64,000 bases of DNA. Origin: an uncultured Clostridia bacterium. GTDB lineage: Bacteria; Bacillota; Clostridia; Oscillospirales; Acutalibacteraceae. Positions within the stretch are counted from its first letter, which is position 1. Each line of letters opens with the position of its first letter. This document shows, piece by piece, positions 36,127-44,296 of the stretch. Below the pieces are notes generated by a model, which did not search any database, was not told the DNA's origin, and worked only from the letters and a program-made list of their open reading frames with translations. A program made the translations under genes and the position numbers. The stretch covers positions 25,278-89,277 of the forward strand of contig CANQGM010000008.1 of assembly GCA_947623205.1 (NCBI GenBank), given 5' to 3'.

Positions 36127-37059
36127 TCAAAGCTTGATTTCTCCGATCGTACTTATTATCTCATCTCTCATTCTTATTGCTTCACTCCGTGCCGCGGCTG
36201 CAAAATCCTCTTTTGAAAGGCCTTGCTTTTTCCATGCGCACATAATTCCGCGGCTTGAATTGATTACCGCGCCAAGACCGTTTTTGTCAAATGCGTTTTT
36301 AACATCCTCTGCACCGCCGCCCTGAGCGCCGTAGCCGGGAACAAGAAAGAAGGTATGACTCAGCTTTGTTCTCAATTCTTTAAGCTGTTCGGGATAAGTT
36401 GCGCCCACAACCGCGCCTGCCGCAGAATAGCCGTATTTTCCGTATGTCTCTTTTCCCCAAAACTCGCACATTTTGCCCATATGCTCATAAACGGTCTGAC
36501 CTGTTTCAAGCTTAATATCCTGAAGTTCACCCGAGCCGGGGTTTGAAGTTTTTACAAGTACAAAAATCCCTTTGTCTTTCTCTTTGCATATATTAATAAG
36601 AGGTTTGATTCCGTCAGTGCCGAGATAGCCGTTTACCGTGAGCGCGTCAGCGCCGAACGCTTCAATATTTTTTCCCAAAATATCTGTTGTTCCCAGATGA
36701 GCGGCTGCATAAGCCTCCATTGTTGTGCCAATGTCGTTGCGCTTTCCGTCGGTAATAACAAACATACCTTTTGACTTTGCATAAGCGATAGTATCGCAGA
36801 GCGCCTTTACGCCCTGCCAGCCGTACATTTCATAATATGCCGCCTGCGGCTTTACGGCAGGAACAATATCACACAAGGCATCAATAAGCGCTTTGTTAAA
36901 TTCAAAAAGAGCCTCTGCCGCTCCGTCAAGGGTCTTGCCGTGCCTTGCAAAGCAATTCTCTTTTATTGATGCAGGTACATAGTCAAGTTTAGGGTCAAGA
37001 CCTGCAACCGTAGGATTCTGCATTTTTATGATATTTTCAATAAGTCTGTCAAACGCCAT
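36127..37059 (-). CDS. pyrF: Orotidine 5'-phosphate decarboxylase (long, type 2)
   Basis: Last step of UMP synthesis. 310 aa, the longer PyrF subfamily: PTVAGLDPKLDYVP, VKPQAAYYEMYGWQG, catalytic block FVITDGKRNDIGTT (Lys-Asp pairs), FVLVKTSNPGSGELQ, and VPGYGAQGGGAEDV for phosphate binding. The start at 37059 (MAFDRL) is preceded by GAGGG; that box is inside a possible longer ORF starting at 37074. Third gene of the pyrC - aldolase - pyrF cluster. Confidence 0.94.
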   Translation of the reverse strand: MAFDRLIENIIKMQNPTVAGLDPKLDYVPASIKENCFARHGKTLDGAAEALFEFNKALIDALCDIVPAVKPQAAYYEMYGWQGVKALCDTIAYAKSKGMFVITDGKRNDIGTTMEAYAAAHLGTTDILGKNIEAFGADALTVNGYLGTDGIKPLINICKEKDKGIFVLVKTSNPGSGELQDIKLETGQTVYEHMGKMCEFWGKETYGKYGYSAAGAVVGATYPEQLKELRTKLSHTFFLVPGYGAQGGGAEDVKNAFDKNGLGAVINSSRGIMCAWKKQGLSKEDFAAAARSEAIRMRDEIISTIGEIKL

Positions 37060-37150
37060 CTTATTTTCCCTCATTTATATTAAAATAAAATCAATATATT
37101 GCTTAAACTGAATGATATAAACGCAAATTTCTGCTCTCCAAGGTGCGCGG

Positions 37151-38131
37151 TCAGCTGTTAATTATATCATAAAGCTCGTTTGCAAACCTTGAGTAATCGT
37201 TCCTGTCCTCTTTTACAAATGAAATTGCCGGACGCGGATGAGTGTTGTACTGGCCTGTCAGCATATAGGGTATGTCATAGCCCCACTTTACGCCGTCTGA
37301 CTTTAACTTGTGCGTGTGTTCTTCAATTATTTTAAGAATAGGAGCGACCTTATATTTTGGATTTTTAAGAAAGCCGAGCAAAAGCTCAAGCGCGCAGTTG
37401 CCTGCTCCTCTGCCCATTCCGTCAACCGTTGCGTCAAGATAGCTTACTCCCTGGGTCATGGCCTCTATGGTGTTTGCAAAAGCAAGCTGTTGGTTGTTAT
37501 GGGCATGAATACCCACATTTTTATTGTATTTTTCTGCTGCTTCACAGTAAAGCTCCGCAAGGCGGCGTGACTGCTCGGGATAGAGCGCTCCGTAGCTGTC
37601 TACAATGTAAAAGGCATTTACCGGACTTTTTCCCAAAATATCAAGCGCCGTCATAATATCTTCTGTTTTTGCCTTGGAAACTGCCATAATGTTGATTGTT
37701 GTTTCATAACCTTTTTTTGCGCAGTCCTCTATCATTTCAACTGCGGCAGGAATGGTATTTATATATGTCGCAATTCTTACAAGGTCAATGGGACTGTCTT
37801 TTTTGGGGATTATGTCCTTTTCAAAGTCGGTTCTTCCTACGTCTGCCATAACTGCGATTTTTAATTTTGTCTTGTTGTCGCCTACTATCTTTCTTATGTC
37901 AGCGTCATTACAGAACTTCCACTTGCCAAAATCATCTTCATTAAAAATTTCTTTAGAAGCCTTGTATCCGAATTCCATATAATCGACGCCAGCTTTTACG
38001 TTAGCATCATACAGATCCTTTATAAATTTATCGTCAAATCTAAAGTCATTGCAAAGTCCGCCGTCACGTATTGTTGCGTCAACTACCCTTATATCCTTTC
38101 TTACAGAAAGCAGATCGCCTTTTTGTGCCAT
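37151..38131 (-). CDS. HMGL-like aldolase (pyruvate carboxyltransferase-fold) of unknown substrate
   Basis: 326 aa DRE-TIM metallolyase with the metal-binding motif VVDATIRDGGLCND, IHAHNNQQLAFANT (metal histidines) and YLDATVDGMGRGAGNCALE. The fold includes 4-hydroxy-2-oxovalerate aldolase, HMG-CoA lyase and homocitrate/isopropylmalate synthases. Length and lack of the extra C-terminal domain argue for a simple aldolase. It sits between pyrC (14-nt gap) and pyrF; no pyrimidine step needs such an enzyme, so its role there is unexplained. RBS AAGGGAG. Confidence 0.75.
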   Translation of the reverse strand: MAQKGDLLSVRKDIRVVDATIRDGGLCNDFRFDDKFIKDLYDANVKAGVDYMEFGYKASKEIFNEDDFGKWKFCNDADIRKIVGDNKTKLKIAVMADVGRTDFEKDIIPKKDSPIDLVRIATYINTIPAAVEMIEDCAKKGYETTINIMAVSKAKTEDIMTALDILGKSPVNAFYIVDSYGALYPEQSRRLAELYCEAAEKYNKNVGIHAHNNQQLAFANTIEAMTQGVSYLDATVDGMGRGAGNCALELLLGFLKNPKYKVAPILKIIEEHTHKLKSDGVKWGYDIPYMLTGQYNTHPRPAISFVKEDRNDYSRFANELYDIINS

Positions 38132-38145
38132 AATAACAACTCCCT

Positions 38146-39417
38146 TTATTTATCTTCAAATATTATTTTACCGTTTAATATGGTTTTTTTAACCTTTCCG
38201 CTTAACCTTAACCCCTTGAACGGAGTGTTCTTGCTCTTGCCGTGAAGTCTGTTTTCGTCAACCGTCCATTCTTCCTCGGGATCAGCAAGCACAATATCCG
38301 CCGGTGCGCCGACCTCTATTTTCCCGGCGTCAATTCCAAGTATTTTTGCCGGATTACAGCTCATTTTCTCTATAAGCTGTTCAAATGTAATTTTGCCGGG
38401 TTTTACAAGATAAGTAACGCCTGCCGCAAATGAGGTTTCCATTCCCACTGCGCCGTTCGGTGCCTTTTCAAAATCTGACTTTTCCTGCGGCGTATGGGGA
38501 GCGTGGTCGGTTGCAATTGCGTCAAGCGTACCGTCCTGCAAACCTTTTATAATTTCGCTGACATCAGCCTGCGTCCTCAGCGGAGGATTCATCCTGTAAT
38601 CGGCGTCGCGTTTCAAAAGCTCATTTTCTGTGAGCGAAAAATAATGAGGCGCTGTTTCTGCGGTTACCCGAACTCCTCTTTTTTTTGCGTCCCGAATAAG
38701 CGCAACGCTTGTTTTTGTGCTTACATGACATATATGAACAGGTACGTCAAGTGCCGCCGCAAGCGCAATTTCGCGCGATGTTCCGCAGTCCTCGGCGGAT
38801 GTGGGAATCCCCTTTACGCCGAGTTTTTCAGATACTGTCCCCTCGTTTATTTTGCCGCCGTCCGCAAGGTACAGATCCTCGCAATGGGCGACCACCTTCA
38901 TTCCGAGCTGAGGCGCCTTCTTCATAGCGTCACTCAGGAATTTTGTATTTTCAACAGGTCTGCCGTCATCTGACAAAGCAATTGCTCCTGCTTTCCTCAG
39001 TTCTTCAAGGTCAGTAGGTTCAGCGCTCTTAAGCCCTTTTGTTATGCTTGCGGCAACATAAACATGAGCATCAGCAGCTTTTGCTTTTTCAACAATATAT
39101 TTTACAGTCTGTGCATTATCTGTTGTCGGAATCGTGTTAGGCATAGCCAACAAGCTTGTTACGCCTCCTGCCGCTGCCGCTCTGCATCCGGAAAATATAT
39201 CTTCCTTGTGCGTCTGCCCGGGGTCGCGCAGATGAACGTGCATATCGACAAAACCCGGAACCGCATAAAGCCCCTCGGCGTTTACAATCTCGCATTCACA
39301 GCTTAAATTTTTGCCGAGCTCTGCGATTTTGCCGTCTTTTACAAGTATATCAAGTTTTTCGTTAATACCGTTATCCGGGGAAACCACCACGGCATTTTTT
39401 ATAAGTAAATCTCCCAT
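38146..39417 (-). CDS. pyrC: Dihydroorotase
   Basis: Cyclises carbamoyl-aspartate to dihydroorotate. 423 aa class I (PyrC/allantoinase-like) amidohydrolase: PGFVDMHVHLRDPGQTHKED with the metal HxH, AGGVTSLLAMPNT, VAHCEDLYLADGG, HICHVSTKTSVALIRDAK and DAIATDHAPHT (catalytic Asp). RBS GGAGGAG. It follows the 500-aa membrane-protein gene by 27 nt, so transcription may start from that gene's promoter. Confidence 0.95.
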   Translation of the reverse strand: MGDLLIKNAVVVSPDNGINEKLDILVKDGKIAELGKNLSCECEIVNAEGLYAVPGFVDMHVHLRDPGQTHKEDIFSGCRAAAAGGVTSLLAMPNTIPTTDNAQTVKYIVEKAKAADAHVYVAASITKGLKSAEPTDLEELRKAGAIALSDDGRPVENTKFLSDAMKKAPQLGMKVVAHCEDLYLADGGKINEGTVSEKLGVKGIPTSAEDCGTSREIALAAALDVPVHICHVSTKTSVALIRDAKKRGVRVTAETAPHYFSLTENELLKRDADYRMNPPLRTQADVSEIIKGLQDGTLDAIATDHAPHTPQEKSDFEKAPNGAVGMETSFAAGVTYLVKPGKITFEQLIEKMSCNPAKILGIDAGKIEVGAPADIVLADPEEEWTVDENRLHGKSKNTPFKGLRLSGKVKKTILNGKIIFEDK

Positions 39418-39444
39418 TTAACTCCTCCGATGTTAAATTACGGA

Positions 39445-40947
39445 TCATCTTCTTTTGTTGTTTTTTGTAGAGCTTTGCGGATATTTTCTTTGTGAAGACC
39501 GTATGTACTGAGCGCCCGACCTGCGTGATTTAACATTGGTTTGTGTTCTGCGTTCATTACGGCTGTGTACTCTGACAAGTCCGCCTTCCTGCATTTCACG
39601 CATTTGACGTTCTTCGCGTGCCGCGCGCACTTTTGCGCGTTCACGGCGTTCCTCTTCCATTTTTCTGCGCTTGTTTGCCGCTATTTTACGCTTTATCATT
39701 CTGCTCAGATTTGAACAGAAATATCCCAAGTGTATTCCGAACGATTTTAAACCCCTGCAAACACTTTTAAGAGTTCCGGCAAAACTATTGTCCCTGTCAG
39801 TGTTTTCGCTCTCAACCTGCGAAACACGCTTTTCAACCTCGTTGATAACATCGTAATCTTCAGCGTTTTGTATGTCTGCGCTGCTGATTACGCCCATTGT
39901 CTTTTTCGGGGCCTCTTCAAAGAAATCGTCGCTGTCGCTGAATTTTATTTCCCTGGCCTGCTGTCTTAAAAGTTCTTCGTCGTTGTCAAACTCTTCTTCC
40001 TCGGCTTGAATATATTCCTCTGTTTTTTCATCTGTCTGTTCAAAATTTACAGCCTCTGCTGTTTTTGGGGTCTCAGTATCATTATAATCGTTTAATATGA
40101 AGTCATCGGAGCTATCATTGCTTTCAAAAGTATCCGCCTTATCAGTATTATTTATGTTCAGCGCATCATTTTTTACATTGTACTTATTTGAAAGCTCTTT
40201 AATAATTTTATCGTTCTTACTGTGTTTTCGCAGTTTTTTCGCTTTGCTAAACATTATGTAAGATAATATAATTACAAATACAGCCGCAGCGCATACGCCT
40301 ATTAATATGTAAATAAACACACTGTTTGATGATCCGGCTTTAAGAAAAGTAACAGAAGACACTATATTTGAAAAGGTTTCATAATCCTTGGCAGTAACAT
40401 TGCCCTCATTGCGCTGCAAAGTTATATTTACGCTCATACCGTCATAAACGGTATTAGACTGATATGCCTTAATAGTTCTGCCGTTGCTTGTTACATTAGC
40501 ATTAAAACTGAGCCAAACAATATTTTCTGCTTGGTCCTGAGTGCATGATATAAATTCGTTTTGATTTATAAAATTATTCTTTACCCCTGCAAGTTTATCC
40601 TGAGAAAGCATATTATAATTGCCTATTGATTGACTGTCAGACGTTTTTGTCATGGTCACTGTAAGTGTAAGTGAAGATGAACTGTCCATTCCCTGCAAAT
40701 ATATGTCGCTGCTTTTAAAATTCTGCATTATTGTTTCGTAATTAAGACCGAAAACCGAAAAATATTTATCTGTATTTTTGCTTGAACGTGTGGCGGCTGT
40801 CATATTATCCGGCAAAACAATTACCATATCGTCAATTTCAGAAATTCTGTAACTGCTTGGGGCGGCATTACAAATAACAGTACCGTAAATTGAAACTAAT
40901 GCGCACAGAATCAGTACGCATAAAGTTTTACACTTTCTCCCGACCAT
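39445..40947 (-). CDS. Membrane-anchored protein with exported N-terminal domain, unknown function
   Basis: 500 aa. Signal peptide (residues 1-29, VLILCALVSIYGTVICNA), an extracytoplasmic beta-rich domain of about 190 aa, and one membrane segment at about residues 209-231 (FIYILIGVCAAAVFVIILSY). The long cytoplasmic tail is first acidic (EEEEFDNDEELLRQQ) and then strongly basic (RKIAANKRRKMEEERRERAK), ending in an Arg/Ser-rich stretch that could touch nucleic acid or membrane. I do not recognise the family. It is upstream of pyrC in the same direction with a GGGGGAT box. Confidence 0.7.
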   Translation of the reverse strand: MVGRKCKTLCVLILCALVSIYGTVICNAAPSSYRISEIDDMVIVLPDNMTAATRSSKNTDKYFSVFGLNYETIMQNFKSSDIYLQGMDSSSSLTLTVTMTKTSDSQSIGNYNMLSQDKLAGVKNNFINQNEFISCTQDQAENIVWLSFNANVTSNGRTIKAYQSNTVYDGMSVNITLQRNEGNVTAKDYETFSNIVSSVTFLKAGSSNSVFIYILIGVCAAAVFVIILSYIMFSKAKKLRKHSKNDKIIKELSNKYNVKNDALNINNTDKADTFESNDSSDDFILNDYNDTETPKTAEAVNFEQTDEKTEEYIQAEEEEFDNDEELLRQQAREIKFSDSDDFFEEAPKKTMGVISSADIQNAEDYDVINEVEKRVSQVESENTDRDNSFAGTLKSVCRGLKSFGIHLGYFCSNLSRMIKRKIAANKRRKMEEERRERAKVRAAREERQMREMQEGGLVRVHSRNERRTQTNVKSRRSGAQYIRSSQRKYPQSSTKNNKRR

Positions 40948-41001
40948 TTACTAATCCCCCGAACCCCTGCAAAAACAGGTTAATTCAAAACATACAGTTA
41001 A

Positions 41002-41030
41002 TTATACATAATATCGGCAAAAATTACAAG
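41002..41030 (-). promoter_or_regulatory. Promoter of the 500-aa protein / pyrC cluster
   Basis: On the - strand TTGTAA (complement of 41025-41030), 17 nt, TATAAT (complement of 41002-41007). Confidence 0.55.
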
Positions 41031-41101
41031 TAAATGTGCTATTTTTTTTGATTTTACCGCGTAAGATTACAAATGTAACCGTATAGAAAATAAGATTAGC
41101 G

Positions 41102-41131
41102 TTGACTTACCTTTTTGAAATATGGTAAAAT
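41102..41131 (+). promoter_or_regulatory. mntP promoter
   Basis: TTGACT (41102-41107), 18 nt, TAAAAT (41126-41131); the start codon is about 150 nt further, leaving a long leader. Confidence 0.55.
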
Positions 41132-41137
41132 AATTTT

Positions 41138-41286
41138 ACAGAAAGCAGTCGGCGCATAATGCTCGGTTAAGCCAACATACTTTATTAAGTATAATTTCTT
41201 GATTTTAAATGGCAGGACTTATCTGTGGCAGCAGGTGGGTCTATTTTTATCTCCTGTTGCTTACAATAGCAATGGGGGATATTTTT
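41138..41286 (+). promoter_or_regulatory. Long structured leader of mntP (riboswitch candidate)
   Basis: The 150-nt leader can form a closing stem AGAAA / TTTCT, an inner GTCGGC / GCCAAC stem (one mismatch), a hairpin ATACTT / AAGTAT and a later hairpin GCAGG / CCTGT(T)GC. mntP genes elsewhere are often controlled by the Mn2+ yybP-ykoY riboswitch. The GCCAACATAC segment recalls part of it, but the GGGGAGUA core is absent, so I cannot assign it. Confidence 0.4.
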
Positions 41287-41853
41287 ATGGGATTTTTAGA
41301 GCTTTTTATTCTTGCTGTGGGATTGTCAATGGACGCTTTTGCAGTTTCAGTGTGCAAAGGTCTGTCAGTAAAAAGGCTTGAGTTAAAGCACGCTTTAATT
41401 ACGGGCTTGTACTTTGGCGGATTTCAGGCGGCAATGCCGCTTATAGGTTATTTTTTGGGCAGACAGTTTGAGTGTTTGATTACAAGCGTTGACCACTGGA
41501 TAGCCTTTGTTTTGCTCGGTTTGATAGGCGCAAATATGATTAGGGAGTCGTTTGGCTGTCCCGAAGAACTTAACGACTCGTTTAATCCCAAAACAATGTT
41601 TCCGCTTGCCGTTGCCACAAGCATTGACGCGCTGGCAATAGGCGTTACGTTTGCCTGTCTTAAAGTTAAAATCGTTCCGGCAATATCGCTTATTGGAGCT
41701 ACAACATTTATTCTGTCTGCAATCGGTATAAAAATAGGAAATGTTTTCGGCGCAAAGTTTAAGTCAAAGGCTGAGTTTATCGGGGGCGCGGTGCTGATTA
41801 TTATGGGTATAAAAATTTTGCTTGAACACCTTGAAGTTTTTAATATACATTAA
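41287..41853 (+). CDS. mntP: Manganese efflux pump MntP
   Basis: Exports Mn2+ across the cytoplasmic membrane. 188 aa with six hydrophobic segments in two repeats. The repeats carry the conserved acidic residues in [19 protein letters not shown] and [15 protein letters not shown], plus [11 protein letters not shown]. The start at 41287 (MGFLELFI) has GGGGGAT; upstream in-frame ATGs at 41209 and 41272 lie in the leader. Monocistronic with a terminator after it. Confidence 0.93.
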   Translation: MGFLELFILAVGLSMDAFAVSVCKGLSVKRLELKHALITGLYFGGFQAAMPLIGYFLGRQFECLITSVDHWIAFVLLGLIGANMIRESFGCPEELNDSFNPKTMFPLAVATSIDALAIGVTFACLKVKIVPAISLIGATTFILSAIGIKIGNVFGAKFKSKAEFIGGAVLIIMGIKILLEHLEVFNIH

Positions 41854-41891
41854 TTTAAAACGGTTATTTTACATATTGACAATAAAACAAA

Positions 41892-41923
41892 TTACAGCTC
41901 CCTGCATTTTAAGGGAGCTGTAA
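41892..41923. terminator. Terminator between mntP and GH13 gene
   Basis: Stem TTACAGCTCCC / GGGAGCTGTAA (41892-41902 and 41913-41923), between convergent genes. Confidence 0.8.
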
Positions 41924-41971
41924 TACTTTGTATTTTAATTAAATATTAATAAGCAAAACAAATTAATAATA

Positions 41972-43504
41972 TTATGTTGTTATAATCATTGCAAAGCTCT
42001 GGGGTGACATTTTGATTTTGCCGTCCGAAAACTCGGAGTTTCCGATTTTATAAATAACATCTCCGCTGTACTTTATTTGCATTTCGCTTTCTTTGCCGAG
42101 AGGATTAAAGAACATTACAAGCCTGCCGCGTTTATATGCAAACGGAAACCTGCCCTGACTGAACATCAATTCAAAGTCGCCGTTGCCTTTTAAATCGTCA
42201 TACTTATGTCGCAGAGCAATCATATCAGTAACGACCCTGTAAATACTGTCGGGGTCATCCTTTTGGTTTTCAACGGTCGGAGCGTTTGCGTCGGAATCAA
42301 CAGGCAAATATGGAGTATCGCTTGTTGAAAAACCAAGGTTCTTTCCGCTTGACCATTGCATTGGAGTACGAGAGCCCGTACGGCTGAACCCCCCCTCTTT
42401 GCTTACAAGGTCTTTTTGGTACCTCATACCTATTTCATCGCCGTAATAAAGGAACGGAACGCCGGGCATAGTAAATATAAACGCATTTACCAGCTTGATT
42501 GCGGTTTTATCAAGGTAAGCAGTAACACGCGGCATATCGTGGTTGTTTGTCATAAAACTGATATAACCGTTGTTTCTTGATGATTCATAAGCAGGAAGAT
42601 ATTCGTCAGCAAATGCTTTTATGTCGCCCTTGCCGTTTGGATTGAACACAGCCTCGCTGCCCCAATCGCCGTAACGGAACAGCCTGCTGTAACCGTTTCC
42701 GTAATGGTCCAGATAAAAATCCATATGAAATCCCGCGTTATTTATTGCACGCTGCGGACCGCACCACTCGGCAACCATTGCGGCTTCGGGGTATTCTTTA
42801 TCAAGCATTTCACGCACACCGCGCCAGATTTTTGCCGTGGCAATTTTTTCTTCGTCATTTTTAACAAGAGAGTCTGCCATATCAACTCGGAATCCGTCCG
42901 CACCCTTGTCAAGCCAGAACCGCATTATGTCTTTTAGCGCTTCTGTTGTTGCAATGCAGTCCGGGTGGTCGGGCGGCAGCTGCCAGTCAGGATGAGTTAT
43001 GTCATAAAAACCGTAGTTGAGCGCAGGCTGAGAACTGAAAAAATTTACAAGATAGTTGCCGTCGCGTTCGCAAATTCCGCACATAAGCCTGTACTGCGGA
43101 GGAGCCTCCCATACGGAGTTTGTGAATACATAGCGGTTTGAATATTCGCTTTTTTCCGCTTTTTTAGCTTTCTGAAACCATGGATGAGTGTCTGAAGTAT
43201 GACCGGGAACAAGGTCAAGTAAAATTTTAATTCCCTTTTTGTGAGCCTCATTAAACAGATTAACAAGGTCGTCGTTTGTGCCGTAGCGTTTTGCAACCTG
43301 CTTGTAGTTGCGCACATCATATCCTGCGTCCAAAAAAGGGGAGTCGTAAATCGGGTTGATCCATATGGCGTTACATCCTAAACCTTTTACATAATCAAGT
43401 TTTTGAATAATTCCGTTAATGTCGCCTATTCCGTCTCCGTTTGAATCGTAAAAACTTTGCGGATATATTTGATAAAACACAGCATCATTAAGCCAGTTCG
43501 GCAT
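41972..43504 (-). CDS. Cytoplasmic GH13 alpha-glucosidase / glycosidase
   Basis: 510 aa, no signal peptide. GH13 blocks: AVFYQIYPQSFYDSNGDGIG at the start (calcium loop type), LLDLVPGHTSD, GFRVDMADSL (nucleophile Asp), MVAEWCGPQ (acid/base Glu) and FMTNNHDMPR (transition-state Asp). Domain C follows. It most resembles oligo-1,6-glucosidase/alpha-glucosidase-type enzymes and would hydrolyse imported malto-oligosaccharides from the MalEFG system encoded 2.5 kb away. The exact linkage is not readable from sequence. RBS AAAGGG. Confidence 0.88.
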   Translation of the reverse strand: MPNWLNDAVFYQIYPQSFYDSNGDGIGDINGIIQKLDYVKGLGCNAIWINPIYDSPFLDAGYDVRNYKQVAKRYGTNDDLVNLFNEAHKKGIKILLDLVPGHTSDTHPWFQKAKKAEKSEYSNRYVFTNSVWEAPPQYRLMCGICERDGNYLVNFFSSQPALNYGFYDITHPDWQLPPDHPDCIATTEALKDIMRFWLDKGADGFRVDMADSLVKNDEEKIATAKIWRGVREMLDKEYPEAAMVAEWCGPQRAINNAGFHMDFYLDHYGNGYSRLFRYGDWGSEAVFNPNGKGDIKAFADEYLPAYESSRNNGYISFMTNNHDMPRVTAYLDKTAIKLVNAFIFTMPGVPFLYYGDEIGMRYQKDLVSKEGGFSRTGSRTPMQWSSGKNLGFSTSDTPYLPVDSDANAPTVENQKDDPDSIYRVVTDMIALRHKYDDLKGNGDFELMFSQGRFPFAYKRGRLVMFFNPLGKESEMQIKYSGDVIYKIGNSEFSDGKIKMSPQSFAMIITT

Positions 43505-43676
43505 ATAAAACGCCCTTTCGTATAATTATTTTATGATAATTTTATCATTATTCTTTTATATTGGCAATATATAATCATATAATTTTCCTGACATTTTTCC
43601 ACTAATAATCACTTGCAAATATTGCAATAACATCATAATATGTAAGTAAGCAGTTGTTTTGTAAGGAGGAGATGTT

Positions 43677-44234
43677 TTGCTCATTGACAGACTGGAACAA
43701 AACAGAATACTTGTAACATTATGCGGAAAAGATATGGACGATTTTTCGCTTGATTTTAATACCCTTGGTTTTGATGATGCACATTCGCGCAGAATACTTA
43801 TGCGTATTTTACAGCTTGCGTGTTTTAAATCGGGAATAGAGGTAACGGGCAAAAACATATTGGTTGAGGCTCTGCCTGTTGACGGGGGATGTTACATTCT
43901 GCTTACCGTTATTGAAAAGTACCGTCACCGAACCTACAAAATTAAAACTTCGAGCGGTAGCTTATGCTATTTTCTCGGCGGAAGCGGAAATTTTCTTGAT
44001 ACTGTTGAAAAACTGTACAAACAAAATGTGTGCTGCAACAAAAACTCGGCATATTTATATGATAACAAGTATTATCTGATTTTTGATTATCCATCGATCC
44101 CATACAAATTAAGGCGTATTTTACTGGAGTATGCAGTAAAATGCGGGGGAAAAGTTACTGCCGCGCGTATTCGTGAAAACGGAAAATCACTTTGCAAGGT
44201 TAATGCAATTGCGCAGATAGGGCAGTATTTATAA
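43677..44234 (+). CDS. MecA-like adaptor protein
   Basis: 185 aa. The N-terminal half (LIDRLEQNRILVTL, then DFSLDFNTLGF and a helix) follows the MecA/NegA N-terminal layout. The C-terminal half (YLYDNKYYLIFDYPS, LRRILLEYA) matches the ClpC-binding domain pattern of MecA family proteins, which deliver substrates to ClpCP. The start is TTG at 43677 behind a perfect AAGGAGGA. Similarity is judged by eye, so other small adaptors are possible. Confidence 0.6.
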   Translation: MLIDRLEQNRILVTLCGKDMDDFSLDFNTLGFDDAHSRRILMRILQLACFKSGIEVTGKNILVEALPVDGGCYILLTVIEKYRHRTYKIKTSSGSLCYFLGGSGNFLDTVEKLYKQNVCCNKNSAYLYDNKYYLIFDYPSIPYKLRRILLEYAVKCGGKVTAARIRENGKSLCKVNAIAQIGQYL

Positions 44235-44245
44235 CACAGCTTAAA

Positions 44246-44290
44246 CAAACAGGCCGCAGCAAAATGAAAATGCTGCGGTCTGGTTTGTTA
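44246..44290. terminator. Bidirectional terminator
   Basis: Stem CCGCAGCA / TGCTGCGG inside a longer imperfect AAACAGG / TCTGGTTT pairing, between the convergent MecA-like and amylase genes. Confidence 0.82.
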
Positions 44291-44296
44291 TATTTA

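Noticed and set aside
41138..41286. Definite yybP-ykoY riboswitch
   Set aside because: The conserved GGGGAGUA element is not present; kept only as an unassigned structured leader.
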